This document shows, piece after piece, positions 42,194 through 54,943 of a stretch of 64,000 bases of DNA. This DNA is from Lytechinus pictus. Its lineage: Eukaryota > Echinodermata > Echinoidea > Temnopleuroida > Toxopneustidae. A model generated the notes under the pieces. It saw only the letters and a program-made list of their open reading frames with translations. It did no database searches and was not told the DNA's origin. The translations under genes and the position numbers were made by a program. Location: positions 18,265,501-18,329,500 of the forward strand of contig NC_087253.1 in the NCBI RefSeq assembly GCF_037042905.1, written 5' to 3'. How positions within the stretch are numbered: the stretch's first letter is position 1; the number at the start of each line of letters is the position of its first letter.

Positions 42194-43829
42194 TCAGACA
42201 ACGGCCTTGAAGGCTTCTTCGATCAGAGCTTTCTGCTCTGGAGATAAAGTGACAATTCTTTGAGAAGTATCACATAAGCATGGTGTAATGTGACACAACA
42301 CTTTGTCCCATGCCACCCATATTGCATCTTTTTTTACAGGCCATTTGTATTCCCCCCCCTGTATGGGTACCAGAACATTTTGCCATGAAGTCAATATGAA
42401 TATCAGAAGAGTCCAATTTGAGGACTTTGCCAATGTACCACTGCTTATCATAAACTGCAGCAACCCAGTCGTCAACACCATATGTACCTGAGGACGCTTT
42501 GTTGGTTGTTGGTGAGGACTCATCATTTTCAGACATGCTTGTGTTGCTTGGACTCTGTGGTGTAACAGAAGCACCTGTTGTTGACATGGTAGTTGATCGA
42601 TGAAGGAGACGATTGTGTATCCACCCTTCGCACATCGTTTCAACTTGGCCTTCTTCCCGACTGCCATAGCAGCTTTGACAGTAGCAGGACAACTTTCAGA
42701 GAAGAACTCCATTGTCATGGCCAATCACTGCGTGCATCTGCATTGTCCCAGGAAAGGTTTTCACACTGGACCACCTCTCCGCAATGAGAAGACTTCCTGC
42801 AGCACAGTCTCCCTTGGCTACAAAGAAGATGTTGATCTTTGAACCTGAGCATTCGTGGCGTTCTTGTGAGGCCCAGGCGAAAAAAAGTCGGAGGCATGTT
42901 GGATAACTGCTGCCCTTCTCTTCACTGCCGCGTCTGCAAGCCGTTTGATGGTACCCCCGATCCCATCGCATGGACCCTTCCCGTGGCCACTCTCGAAATT
43001 GTTCCATTGAGCGTGTATGCCGTCGAAGATATCAGCATGCTCACTTACCAACGAAAACATTGTTTTGTTCCTATATTGCGATGTAGGACTGTCGGTCCAG
43101 TAGTAAACCTTGTGGAGATGGGGTATTAGCTCTTTGAGCTTTGGCATGAGCTTGATGAGTATTGCCAGTATTGTGGAAGTGTTGTGATTTCTGTCATCAG
43201 ACAGCTGCAAAACTTTGATGAACTAGTTCATTCTCGTCGTTGGGTGAAGTGAGCTTGGATCTATTCCTTCATCTAGCTGAGAGTTTGTACGGGATCGCGG
43301 TGTATTCTTCTCAACTTCTTTTCTTGTTGGCATTGAAGTCATGACTTTATTCTGCAGCCTCTCACACCTTTTCTTTAGTCTTGTCTTGTCTTTCTTTGCC
43401 GCCTGTAGTTTCAGTCTGAGCTGTTCAATGTTTCTATGAGCCTTGCTCAAACACCTACATGTACTCACTCGTTTTCTTCTTGGCTTTTGGAATGGCATTT
43501 TGATAGTAAGGCCTAACTGGTTGGATATGTCTGGGGATATGTCCGAGATAGCAGAATCGTCATCCGCAGTGTATCCGACGTCATCTATGTTCATGTTTCT
43601 TCTTTCTTCCATTTCCTGTCTTACCCGACGAACTCGATCTCTATGCTTTCGTACTCTTCTATTTACTTGCGTTCTTCTCTCTTGGGCCCTCTTCTTTGTG
43701 AGCGTATCCACCGGTTTGTAGTATTTTTTCACCCTCTGCCTCTCTGCTTGTAAGTAAGCATTTTCCCCAATCTTTTGCCGCTTCCTTTTGCCTGTAAGCA
43801 GCCTGAATTTCAGCCCTGCTCCTAGCCAT
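42194..43829 (-). pseudogene. Broken transposon-encoded protein of unknown family (HGKGPCDGIGGT type)
   Basis: From the ATG at 43829 a basic N-terminus (MARSRAEIQAAY) shifts frame near 43790 and continues as a Lys/Arg-rich, coiled-coil-like part (ERQRVKKYYKPVD, then HRNIEQLRLKLQAAKKDK) to an in-frame TAG at 43225-43223. The same frame resumes with LSDDRNHNTST, YWTDSPTSQYRNK and SGHGKGPCDGIGGTIKR (about 42940-42990). Further frame changes follow near 42900 and 42700. The C-terminal piece has DDWVAAVYDKQWYIGKV. From memory, the HGKGPCDGxGGTxKR block recurs in many uncharacterised repeat-borne metazoan proteins; the biochemical role is unknown to me. Compared with such proteins a large central part seems absent. 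It is not functional as it stands. Confidence 0.7.
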
Positions 43830-43893
43830 TCCTTTAGGGAAAATAAAAAGAGAAAGGTTATATTGTATGTTATGTTTTCAATTATGAAATCTT

Positions 43894-45322
43894 GAAACTT
43901 ACGTTACCATTTTGGGCAGGGGAAATGCCATTATTATATTCTAAATCTTATTAAAAGGTGTCGCGTTTATCAATTGATATCAACAACTTCTTTACACAAA
44001 TATGCGTTATACTGCTATTTATAGTTTTTTTTCTCTTTCATTACAAAAAATATTAAGGTATATATATATTTTTTTTTTTTTAAGAAGGCAATTATATAAA
44101 TTGATATATATAAAAGAAATTTGAGGGAAGGTAATCAACAATAATACATTTGATAAACCGATATACGCCCCTCCTTTATATTGTGAAAAATAAAATTTGA
44201 TCATGGGCTTGGAAAAATCTTAACTAGTATTCAAAACTCGGTACCAAATCCTGAAACCTACGTTACTATAATTTGAAACCTACGTTGCTATAATGAGGTG
44301 GATAAAATATTAGCATATGAACTTTTTTATATACCTTAATTCAACCAATTGAGAGAGATCTTATTTATGAAGAATATTGGCAAGTATTAATGTAAGAAAG
44401 GTATATACAGTGTAACAAAATACTGAATCTTTTAAAGGGCTAGTTTTATCTTTAAATATTTCATGAAAATAAAAATTGAACGGAACATAAACAATGCTTG
44501 AAGTGATAGTAATTGTACTTTTTTCTCTTTTTTTGTTCCCGAAATTTCACTGGTAATGAAATAGAATGTAGTACGCGCTTATTATAAACATAAAGTTACG
44601 ATTAGCAAGATTAAATCACCTTATATCATCTATGTATGGGACAACTTCTATTTTGAAACATACGTTACATTATTATTACTAGCTTTCAAGGTATAAAAGA
44701 TCGATTGAAGAGTAATTTCACATTCTTAAACTTTTATTTGATTTTCTAGCACTTCTTAAGAAGCCCTTGACTAATGGTTGCACCTAAAATACACTCAAAT
44801 ATTTAGAGGAGTAGAACCTTTTAAAAATTTGATGAAATTGAATACTTACTAGTCAGCTTCTGATGCAAGGGATTTAGAAAAATGGGACGAGATCCACCAT
44901 AGACTTGTAAAAAGTTGTTGCTAGGCTTTCTGAGAATGATCGTAGATGGCTCATCTTCGTTATATATCGAGAAAAATCCTTTTAACGCCAAAAAGGTAGA
45001 GGTCTGGATATACGGTAACGTAAGTTTCATAACGTAAGTTACATGATGGGGTAAATGAATAGTTGCTGATCCAAAATTGCTCTTTGCAAGTATGATTTCG
45101 TTGGCCCTCTGACTTCCCTTTTATCAATGCTAACTGCTGATATACATATCAGCATCTAAGGTCTATACAAATTTCCCCAAAACGGTAGTTTGGTTTTAGA
45201 TAATTCTTACTTAGGAATGGGAGTACATAGGTATCATTTCTTATCACATACCCGAGGTGTCAAATAAATAAAAATAAACATATTTACGATGACAAAAAGT
45301 AAAATTCGGTAACGTAAGTTTC
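43894..45322. repeat. Right cluster of the GTAACGTANGTTTC-type motif
   Basis: Copies: 43894-43907, 44253-44266, 44275-44288 (one base off), 44655-44668, 45014-45028, 45029-45042 and 45308-45322. Both orientations occur, again in steps of about 300-400 bp. Confidence 0.8.
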
Positions 45323-45750
45323 ACTACATTTGGCGACACATTTGGTTTTATCCGCATGTGAAAACAAAACATTTTCATCAAAACAAAACATTTTCATCAA
45401 AATCTTATGATTGTATTTTGTGGAGGGATCACTTATATGTATATTAATTTAGTTTTAGGGCAGTTGCTTTTTACTTTATTTTGGCAAGATAGAGAAATTT
45501 AGAAAATATATGACCGGCGACACGCTGTTTTTCACTATTACGGATGGGTTTGCTAATTTCTCATTATATACCAAAAGAAGGTCAATAATATGACTTTCTT
45601 CTTAAAGAATGGATTTCATATAATAAATAGAATAGCTTAACTCGACCATTCTATATCGATTTTATTTTTAATTGGACCCATAACATGCGCGACACGAATT
45701 TTACGCAATTGCGCCGAGATAGTGGTTTTGACCCTGTACCCTCTGCCTCA

Positions 45751-45886
45751 GGCAAGACAATCACTGCGATTAATGTATGTTGTTTAGTACATTGTTGTTG
45801 ATAATTAATTAATGCGAAGGAGTGACGTCAAAATAGAGACGTAATTTGCGCGCGTGCATTATGAAGTGCCTTATACTCATTGTACC
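45751..45886. repeat. Direct repeat R2, right of the 5.66-kb element
   Basis: Partner of 39938-40075. The sequence CCCTCTGCCTCAGG follows both the transposon's right end (45739-45752) and R2 (45887-45900). This confirms that R1 was cut from its own continuation by the insertion. Confidence 0.8.
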
Positions 45887-46173
45887 CTCTGCCTCAGGAA
45901 ACTCAGGCTGGGGGGTTTATGCAGAAATGTGAATAACATTGAAATCAAATCATATACAACATCAATTATCATCAATATATTCATTAGTATATACAATCAT
46001 ACATATATATCATTTGATACTTTTTGTGATAAAAAGTTTCTTTTAACTTGGCATTATTTCTCTCAGGACGATACAGTAAAAATAGATTACTTCATCAATT
46101 ATACGCATTCCTTATTATTGTAACTAATTATTATACAAACATGGGCTTCTCTTTCATTTGATCTTCCATAATT

Positions 46174-46450
46174 GGAATGTTTTATGAAATATATGATAAA
46201 ATACAGTACCAAAGAAATCGTGTGTGACATGAGCTCTCCCATTTGCACACCATTTAGGTTGTGCATAAAACTGTTTTATGAAATATGTGATCGAATAAAG
46301 TACCAAAGAAATTGTGTGTTACATGAGCTTTCCCATTTGCAAACCATTTAGGTTGTGCATATAACTGTTTTATAAAATAAAGTACCAAAGAATTTGTGTG
46401 TGACATGAACTCTCCCATTTGCACATCATTTAAATTGTGCATATAACTGA
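46174..46450. repeat. Tandem repeat, about 92-bp period, three copies
   Basis: Units contain TTTTATGAAATAT, then AGTACCAAAGAAAT, GTGTGACATGAG and TCTCCCATTTGCA. The third unit has a short deletion. Confidence 0.8.
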
Positions 46451-46716
46451 TTAAGAAATAAAGCAGAACTCTCTAAAAATCCATGAATCTGTTTTTTTAA
46501 TACCTCAGTATATATTATTATTGTTTGATTTTTCTCTTGCCAATGTGTATGAGGTTCACTTGACTGTATATTGATGATAGAGAACTTTTCAGGTTTATAT
46601 TAAATTAATTATTGTTTCGCACGTCATCATCAGACATGCACGTTTTAGTTCCAAATTTCATGACACATGATTTGTTGACAATTGCTCTTATGTAAGATAT
46701 GTATGTTAAGGCCAAG

Positions 46717-47064
46717 CATAATAATAATGGCTATTTTTTATATAGCACTTTTCCCATAATGGCCCAAAGCGCTTTACAGCATATCATTACCCCGGTCATC
46801 GGATCCTTGCATGGCCACAAACAACGTATGCACCTTCTCCACTCCCTGGGGAGCATTCCAACAAGAGTTCCAAGACTCAATTGCTAGGCATACACACACA
46901 CATGTATAGGCTTTCGCATCCTACCAGGTACCCATTTAGCACCTGGGTCGAGAGTGGCAAAGTGTGGATTAACGCCTTGCCAAAGGACGCTAGACCGTGG
47001 TGGGATTCGAACACACGACCCTCTGTTTTAAAGGCGAGAGTCAGAACCACTACACCACGGCATA
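46717..47064 (-). mobile_element. tRNA-derived SINE (minus), intergenic
   Basis: The left end is the tail (AATAATAATGGCTATTTTTT), then GCGCTTTACAGC, then the shared body. The head contains GTTCGAATCCC on the minus strand (about 47003-47013). It is nearly full length. Confidence 0.7.
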
Positions 47065-47175
47065 AAACCCAACTTCTTAAGTTTTTGATAAATCCACCCC
47101 CCCCCCCAAGTATTGGTTACTATATCAATATATTCTTGCCAATTTAAGGATTACTGATTATTAATTAGCCTCATA

Positions 47176-47943
47176 GGCCCGAATTCACAAAGGTGGTTTT
47201 GAAAACCATCGGTTTAACCCATGGTATATGCAGATTTTCTGTATAAATTACGCTTATTTACCGTGTACATGTATATTAAACAAATGTCCAATGCTGATGC
47301 ATGCTTTTGTCACAGTGCGCCAAATTGACGCCTGTTGCCATGGTTATCCACGCTATTTTATTCATGAGTTGTTTTGAATTAAGGAAACCATAACCCAAGA
47401 AGAGAAGCAATCTTATTGGAAAGAGTAAAATGAGAGGAACAATTAAAATAAGTTTCATCAAAATTGGTTATGAAATAAGCAAGTTATGGACTTTTAAAGA
47501 GTCTTGTACTTTTTATGGGAATCCTCAAACTGGCAAACGTGCTTCAAAATGGCTGATTTTGTGGACAACTCTCCATTTGTTTTGTACACAAATTTTCAGA
47601 TTTTCCCCTTTGTTTTACATATTTCACATTATCTCCTCCTGACCTCGACATATGTGATGTGAATTATATTTTCCCATGACATATGTTGTGCTCATAAAAA
47701 AGACAATCAATATTTTATTGTTCGAAATAGACATCAGTAATGAAATAGCCAATTGATCGTGGGCCAGGCAGCCACTGTGCAGCGCTAGATTAACGAGGCT
47801 CGATCCCTTTAATCGTTGAACGATAAACAGGGTAGCAGCAACTCCCATCCTTTAACGTCTTTTGGTCTGACTTGGCTGGGGTTTGAACTCCCGACCATGG
47901 GTTCAACCGTTGGTTTTCAAAACTACCTTTGTGAGTTCGGGCC
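47176..47943. mobile_element. TIR element with GGCCCGAATTCACAAAGGT ends
   Basis: The left end is GGCCCGAATTCACAAAGGTG, then GTTTTGAAAACCA. The right end is TGGTTTTCAAAACTACCTTT, then GTGAGTTCGGGCC. The interior includes a SINE-like piece (GGGGTTTGAACTCCCGACC near 47878). Non-coding. Confidence 0.75.
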
Positions 47944-48182
47944 ATATATTCTCACATGTAAAGCCTGGATTTAGAGGACCTAACTTAAAAGGGCTACGTA
48001 CACGTATGCTCTCTTTATATGGGGCATAGACATTATTGATGATGGTGTTATGGATCAACCATGTTATTCTATATGGATGCTACACTTGATTATGAAATAT
48101 GTGTTAATCTGACTACTCTGTACATGTATGATATGGTTATACCAGAACAAAATCACAATCCTTATATACAGTTGAATAATTA

Positions 48183-48493
48183 GGGCCGTATTCTGAAGTC
48201 GGGTTTAACTTAAACTCAGGTTTAAAGTTGTGGTTTAAGTATGGATAGCCAATCGTTACATAAATCACTAACGGTAGAGATATATTTCAACTCATTTGGC
48301 TCTCAAATCATTCATAATTGCCTAGGAAGTATAAATAGATGATTGTCTTCACCATCGATGAATCAGGAAAGAGCACAGTAAACATAAGAAACATAAAACG
48401 TAATAAAAATTTTGACACGTTTGGCTTCTCGTTATTTAAGCACTGAGTTAGACCATGGTCTATTAAGTTAAACCTGACTTCAGAATATGGGCC
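48183..48493. mobile_element. TIR element, family 2, copy 1
   Basis: The ends are GGGCCGTATTCTGAAGTC and GACTTCAGAATATGGGCC. TTTAAACTTAAAC-type inner inverted motifs are present. Other copies are at 50444-50740 and 56213-56503. Confidence 0.8.
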
Positions 48494-48887
48494 TTAGTCT
48501 ATAACATTTGAAATTTAGTCTGTAAGCTATACAATAGCTATGTTTGGTAAGTTCATGTTATGTGTTTGCTTTTTATGTCCAACTTGACCCCTAAATACTT
48601 CTTATATTTTTTTTCTTGATGTTTAGTGAGAGATGAATTGTAATTTTTATCTGACACAATACTGCCATTCATGAAAGAGAAAATAAATACAGTATTGATG
48701 TAATTTGCACCTGTGAGTTTGATATTGGTTTACATTTCTGTATTTTTAGGGCATAGATGCTCTGGAAATATAGCATGTGAATGGGAGTGGTTAATGATTA
48801 GAAATACACCTTTACATACATGTATATTTTTTTTAAACTAATAATAATAGTTACATGATTTAGTACCGAAGTCATCAATTTTCACTT

Positions 48888-49171
48888 TTTGATTTTCAGT
48901 GTTTTTTAAACCAAATTTTGGTAGAGCATGAAAACCCCCCACAACCCAAATATGGTGGGAATCGGTCCATGGGGCTCCAAGATATGACCTCGTGAATACA
49001 TAATTAGCCCCATTGAAGTCAATCCAGGCCAATAATGCATTGACTTCAATGGGGCTAATTATGTATTCATGAGGTCATATCTAAGGCCCCCATGGACTGA
49101 TTCCCACCAAATTTGGGTTGTGGGGGTTTTTCATCATGCTCTACCAGAATATGGCATCTAAAACGCTGAAA
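48888..49171. mobile_element. Foldback element with about 130-bp arms
   Basis: The arms (about 48888-49024 and 49031-49171) are near-complementary. They share TGGTAGAGCATGA, CCCCACAACCCAAAT and TAATTAGCCCCATTGAAGTC, with only a few bases of loop. There is no gene inside. Confidence 0.85.
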
Positions 49172-49199
49172 TGCAATAAAAGTTTTTTGTGACATCATC

Positions 49200-49385
49200 A
49201 CCTCGGTAATCTACACTGTATTTCCAAGCGCTCTACATTGTAATTACATGTATCTTTATCCTGGCCATCAGACTCTGGTATCCCAGCACATGATGTATGC
49301 ACTTTCTCTCCACTCCCTGGGGAGCATTCCAACAAGAGTTCCAAGACTCATTTTTAAGTTTACTACTATAGGCTTTTGCATCCTT
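49200..49385 (-). mobile_element. Truncated tRNA-derived SINE (minus)
   Basis: Shares the body GGAGCATTCCAACAAGAGTT with the copies at 19366 and 46717. The tRNA head is missing. Confidence 0.6.
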
Positions 49386-49539
49386 AATCGTCACTTTATT
49401 CAATATTCAAAATCAGAGAATGGAGCTTAGGTGTATACGTAATAAAGTGGAAATATGTCACGATCACAAACTGATCAATTTAAAGCAAAGCATCAAAGGT
49501 AAACTACAGAGAAATATACATATTTGACAGAAATACACA

Positions 49540-49700
49540 TCCCAGAGAGAGAGAGGGAAAGGAAGGGGGTGACAAATGGTTTGGGAGGAAGAGAGAGAGA
49601 AAAAAATAAAACAGAGAAAGCAAGTAAAAAGAGGGGATGGGAAAAGTAAGAAAGAGGAAGAATCAAATGCAGAGAGAAGAAAGAGAGAAATTTAATTTTC
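49540..49700. repeat. Purine-rich GAGA tract
   Basis: GAGAGAGAGGGAAAGGAAGG and similar, about 150 bp. Low complexity. Confidence 0.7.
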
Positions 49701-50443
49701 TGTGTGTTAAAAAATGAACTCGAGTCAGGGTAGCATGCCCCCTAATACCGAGTCAAAAAAAATTTACGAACAAAAACATTTAAGTAGCTGCCATTAAGAA
49801 TAGTCTTATGGGGCATTGCAAGAAACTTGCGATCAATTGCAAGTCAAATTTTAGGTCCCAAAATCAATCGCTAGTCAATCTTGGGTCTCAAAATCAATTG
49901 TAACTCATGCAAGTACATGGGTGTATAAATTGATTTGCTTTAGTAAACAACTTGTCTATCACTTGTAAAATTGCACCTGAAATTTGCAATTGATTGTAAT
50001 TAAATATTTTCTTGCAACACCCTCTTAAGCCAGTCTCACACTGTGCGATCCGATACGATATCATTTTTTGATAAATCACATTTTGCATTAAATATGAAAG
50101 TTCCATAAAGAATTATTACTTTATTTGAAGTTCGGCATAATGTTAGGAATAATGAAATCATAATTTTGCTTTGCGGCAAGCCCTGTTGTCGAAGTAAAGT
50201 CCAAATCGGCTTCAAGTCGCAGCAGATGGCGACATCATTATGATTTGGAATTGAATTTGATTTTATTCCTACATTGAGGCTCGAACTACATTGAATTTTG
50301 ATTTCAGTAGTCCTACTGTACAACTATTCTGACCTCGGATCACTAAGATTTTATTGGTTGGAGTGTTAATGTCAAATGTTATTATTTCTTTGAAAATTGG
50401 ATAGCAACGAATCGCATAGTGTGAGCCGGGCTTTAGAGACATT

Positions 50444-50740
50444 GGCCTGTATTCTGAAGTCACGGTCTAAATCTGTGCTAAAATTATGGGGAGCCAAAAT
50501 TTCAAAAATTCTGTTTAACTTGTATATTTCTTATGTTTACTGTTTTGTTTCCTTTTGCTTTCATAATGAGGGAAAATACTTCAGTTATCATTCCCAGACA
50601 ATTATAAACATTTTGGGTGTCATATGAATTAATGGATTTGATGTATACTGTTAGGGATTTGTGCCCCAATTGGCTCTCCATAGTTAAACCACAACTTTAA
50701 ACCAGGGTTTAATATAAACCAGAGTTCAAAATACAGGACA
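50444..50740. mobile_element. TIR element, family 2, copy 2
   Basis: The ends are GGCCTGTATTCTGAAGTC and GTTCAAAATACAGGACA. It shares ACCACAACTTTAAACCAGGG with copy 3. Confidence 0.7.
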
Positions 50741-52844
50741 TTAAAACTACTTTGAGACTGAGTTCTGCAGCACCATTCCGGCTACTATCAGGCAAAGTGA
50801 TTGTCACCTTGTCTGGAAACCCGGTTAGTTCGAAGATGTATGTTTTAAATTGGAGATGTCTCTCAAAAACTGCAGCCTCTGAGACATCGAAGAGACTTCT
50901 CCTTTGGAGAGATAGGTCCTTTAAGCCGGCTTTTCACTCTATACAGGTGGCCGCTGAGAGAAGTTTAACTTTATATTCTTTTCATTTCAATAAATAAAGG
51001 CATGTTCACACTGTTGGTTTGCATCCAATATGCAACATTTATTTCCCCACTTTAATGAGAATACTTTTTTGATGAGTTATCTCCCCTGAGAGGATTATTT
51101 GTACAATTTTGCATTCTCACATTAATACTCCTGGGAGGCGTTGATTCACAGTAATCAACTATGGAAGGCAAGGAACACCATAATTCATAATTTTCAATGA
51201 ATATGCCACAGAATACATGTGTTGAGAGAACATACATTCATGTATGCACCAATTTAATGAATTCAAGCTTCTTTTTAACCAGAAGCATAGTGTGTACAAA
51301 AATTCTTTAGAAACTAATTGCAGTGTTGCTGGCTTTCCATAGTTGAGAACAAATAATTCACACATTTTCTTAAACCAAAATTCCAACTAAAGACCAAACC
51401 CAAAATAATAATTACAGTCCTATTTAGGTCCTGTTGTACAATGATCATTTATACTCTGTATGATAATTTAGCCTTTGGATCAAGGTTGAATTGGGTTGAA
51501 TTGATAATGGGTATGCACAGCCTAATACATGAACAACTATAAAATCACATTGACTGAACTTTCAATACATGGTACAATGAAGCAAAATGGGGGGGGGGCA
51601 TACATAATCATGATTTCTGCCTAAAAGGGCTTGCTGCAGAACTGGTTGCAATCAAAGTATCAATTGCAACTTGATTTTCAATCAATCAAAGAGCCCACAG
51701 TTTGGAGTTGAATTTTGAATTTTACATTGCAACTAATAAAGCAAATAGGTGTGTACAATAATTCAAGGCTTTTGAAGAAAATTTGATTTTCATGATTTGT
51801 ACCTTGTACATAAATGGAATGTATGGTAGTAACAACAACACAAATATGAATACAAAAACAAAATGAAATTAAGTGCATTAAGTCAATACTTGTCAAAATG
51901 TGTGTACTCTCTTGCAACCCAGGAAGCTGTCAAAAATCTGCATTTACAACATTTAAAACGCATTTTTAGTCCGTACTTAAATACTATAAGAATTCTCAAA
52001 ACAAGGTATGATTCAAAGTATTGTAATGATAAAGCAGTAAAAAAAGAAAAGAAAAGTAGACTGTATGTCCATATGTAGACAAATACATGTAGGGATTGCC
52101 AAAATGACTTCAACTTAGGATTGGACAATGTGCTTGTAAAACATTGATTATGAGAGCTGCATTGCATTGTCAATTTGGGAGGGTCAGTGATTATTTTTGA
52201 TAAAACTGACAAAATGAATAAAAGATGCATTAAATGTATGTTTAGAATTTCAAATTTTCACCCAAATTTGCAAGGGCTCTGCAAAATACATTATAAAACA
52301 AAAACCAAAGAAACCACTGGGTTGAATAAATGAATACATTGCATTAACATCTAGGGTAGCTGTAAAAAAGCACAAGTAAATACCAACTGAAATTAAGCCA
52401 TTTCCACAAACAAGCACACTTAAAGCTATCAGAGCACTTTTTAACTGACACTAACTTGTATGTTGGGAAGAATACGTCCAATACATGAAATAATTTCTTT
52501 GCCAAAACCTGCACACACCTTCGAGAATACAATTACAATTATGAACATGTGACCTTGAAAGCAATCCTTTCAAAGTGAATGATGTGGAATTCAAAAGCAC
52601 ACAGTTATAAATACCTGGAGATTTTTTCAAAAGGAGAATACTGTATAAAATGGTTCTGCCCTATCTAGAAACACCAGTATTTTTCAAAACTGGTAAATAA
52701 ACAGTATAATTATTTACCCAGAGGCAAGTAAGGTTATGATGTGTATGCTGCAATAATAACAACCGACATGGCAACATGATTTACAAATAATTAAGTACCT
52801 TAGTGTACAAAAGTATCATCATTTACTAGTACACTGTACACATT
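50741..52844. other. Intergenic DNA, no gene recognised
   Basis: AT-rich, with short open frames that lack recognisable domains. A stretch at about 51150-51350 shares GGCTTTCCATAGTTG with family 3 interiors. Otherwise I see nothing to annotate. Confidence 0.45.
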
Positions 52845-53042
52845 GGTTAATCAGGGGTGTGAGTTGTCACAAATAAAAAGATCTGAAAGAAGCTGAAACT
52901 TGTAGGAAAAAGTCTGAAATAGAAAGAGCTCCCATACTTTTTGTAAAGAGGAAAGCCAAAAATAAGCTGAAATTAAGCTGAAAATCAAAACGAAAAAAAT
53001 CTGAAATCAGATAAAAATCTTAACTCTCACACCCCTGGTTAA
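52845..53042. mobile_element. Small TIR element (GGTTAATCAGGGGTGTGAG ends)
   Basis: The right end is CTCACACCCCTGGTTAA. It is about 198 bp and contains AAGCTGAAATTAAGCTGAAA repeats. Confidence 0.7.
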
Positions 53043-53446
53043 TGAACAAAACATTCATTCACATATAATGCATTTATGGAATGCACAAATGAGACCAAAC
53101 GTACCTGTAAATAATGGCATGCCTTAACTAGCAACGTCAACATTTGCATTGCTTCTTTTGAGTAATAATACTTGTTAAATTACAATTTAAGATGAGTGAA
53201 AGCTCTTGGATCCTAGCACTTGGAAAAGACACAAAATGTATTCAATCGAATGGACATATATGCGTTCAGCTTGTGAACATGTTTCCATTATAAGAACGGA
53301 CTGTTTCAAGTCTGCCACATCAAGGTGAGTGTTATTTTCATATGATAATACATTTCTACATGATGTAGGTAATTACTAGAATATGATCAATACCCTGATT
53401 ATATCCTTGAAAATAGAATAAAATAAAATGAAATGAGATGATCATC

Positions 53447-53588
53447 AGGGGAGCGTTTCATAAACATTTTTGTCCGACATGTTGTCAGATCTGACATCTT
53501 TCCTTGATTTTGATTGGCTGATATACAATGTTACTACGGTAACTGTCGGATATAATGTCTGACAAGTCCTTTCATGAAACGCTCCCCT
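53447..53588. mobile_element. Small TIR element (AGGGGAGCGTTTCAT ends)
   Basis: The left end is AGGGGAGCGTTTCATAAA and the right end TTTCATGAAACGCTCCCCT. Inner inverted CCGACA/TGTCGG and GTCAGA motifs. Confidence 0.75.
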
Positions 53589-53858
53589 GCAGTCCATTTA
53601 GATCATATTGTCTTCAGCATTTAAGGATGATGGAGATCTAGAACGGATAATGCACTTTACAATCGGAGTATAAAATGATGTATTTACTGCACATTGTCTG
53701 TTCTCAAAACCATGAAAACCTGGTTTAAATAGAAAAAAGGGTATCTTCAGAGGTTCATTAAGAATAAATAAGGATGCCAAGATTATATTAAGATGAATAT
53801 TATCTTCAGCATAATACAGCCTACATCATGTGTAAGGAAAATAAAGTATAACAATTCC

Positions 53859-54133
53859 TGGGATCCGTCTCACAAAGAGTTATGATTGATGCGATCAATC
53901 TCAAATATATGGAAATCCATCAATGTCGTAATTTTCTCTTTCGGAAATTTGCCTAGTGTCCTTTGAAAACAAAGAGAAGCATACTGAATTGTCAAGAAAA
54001 CAGTGAATGTATGAATATGCATTATTGCTAGAAAATATTTTGAACAAACAAGTATTTTAGATGTTGATGTTGCTGGCTTTCCATAGTTGCGATTGATCAG
54101 ATCAATCGCTACTCTTTGTAAGACGGGGCCCAG
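53859..54133. mobile_element. TIR element, family 3, copy 2
   Basis: The ends are CTGGGATCCGTCTCACAAAG and CTTTGTAAGACGGGGCCCAG. Related to 18777-19043 inside ACCS intron 5. Confidence 0.75.
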
Positions 54134-54943
54134 AAATCCTGATTGTAATACTGGACTCCAATGAACGGCTTCAGTATCAATCAGGCTCACATTTTTGAAA
54201 TACGGATATTTAAAAAAAGGTTTGGGGAATAAAACAAGTGGAAACCACCTAAAGTGCAACTGATTTTCTTTTTCAACTTTCCCCACTACAATTAAGCTTT
54301 ATTCATGGAGTGATGAATAATTATTAGCTAAAACATATTACATATATAACTAGAAAGATCACTGTCACTAGAAAAATGCCCAAATTGTCTTGGCCTCATT
54401 GGTCATATTCTCAACCAAAACTACTACTTACTTTTTTCTAAAAAAAATTCACAGTTGATTTGGTTTGATTGCCTGACATTTCTATATTAAAAGGAAAAGC
54501 AAAGTCTTTCTTTAACATTTAACCATGCAATGAAAAAAAAAAAAATCACCTACACAAATACACAAAAGAACACTTATGAAGCAAATTAGATCTGGTGCAA
54601 TAATAACAAGTTATAGAAACAATGATGATGTTGTACTGCATTTCAAAATACTGTAATGGATCAGGGTCGCTTATATATCAAGATGTCTCAAGCAAATACT
54701 AACAAGGTAAATCACATACTTAATGATTGATTACATGAAGTTGTAACATTTTGGACAAAAAAATTACTAACCTGAAACTCTCAAATAGCTGCAATTCTTC
54801 TCATACCTGATTCAAGTTGTCACAGACAGAAATGGTTTAATCATGAAATCATGATTGCAATGATGTAAATTGCGTCATTGATACAAATACTAACAATCAG
54901 CTATCTATCGCCTGAAGCCTCAATTGACCCTCATGCATTGTTA

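Larger units (their letters stand above)
40076..45734 (-). mobile_element. 5.66-kb TIR transposon with a broken coding region
   Basis: The inverted ends share TCAAAACCACTATCTCGGCG and CAATTG (left about 40078-40104, right about 45704-45732). TGTA flanks both sides (40072-40075 and 45735-45738) as a likely 4-bp target duplication. The coding remains are on the minus strand (42194-43829). Copies of a GTAACGTANGTTTC-like motif are scattered on both sides of them. I cannot assign the superfamily. Confidence 0.8.

Noticed and set aside
46174..46450. CRISPR-like array
   Set aside because: Contiguous 92-bp tandem units without constant repeats and unique spacers, in a eukaryotic context.
50752..50997. 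81-codon frame as a gene
   Set aside because: No recognisable motif, repeat-like surroundings, and no splice or promoter support.
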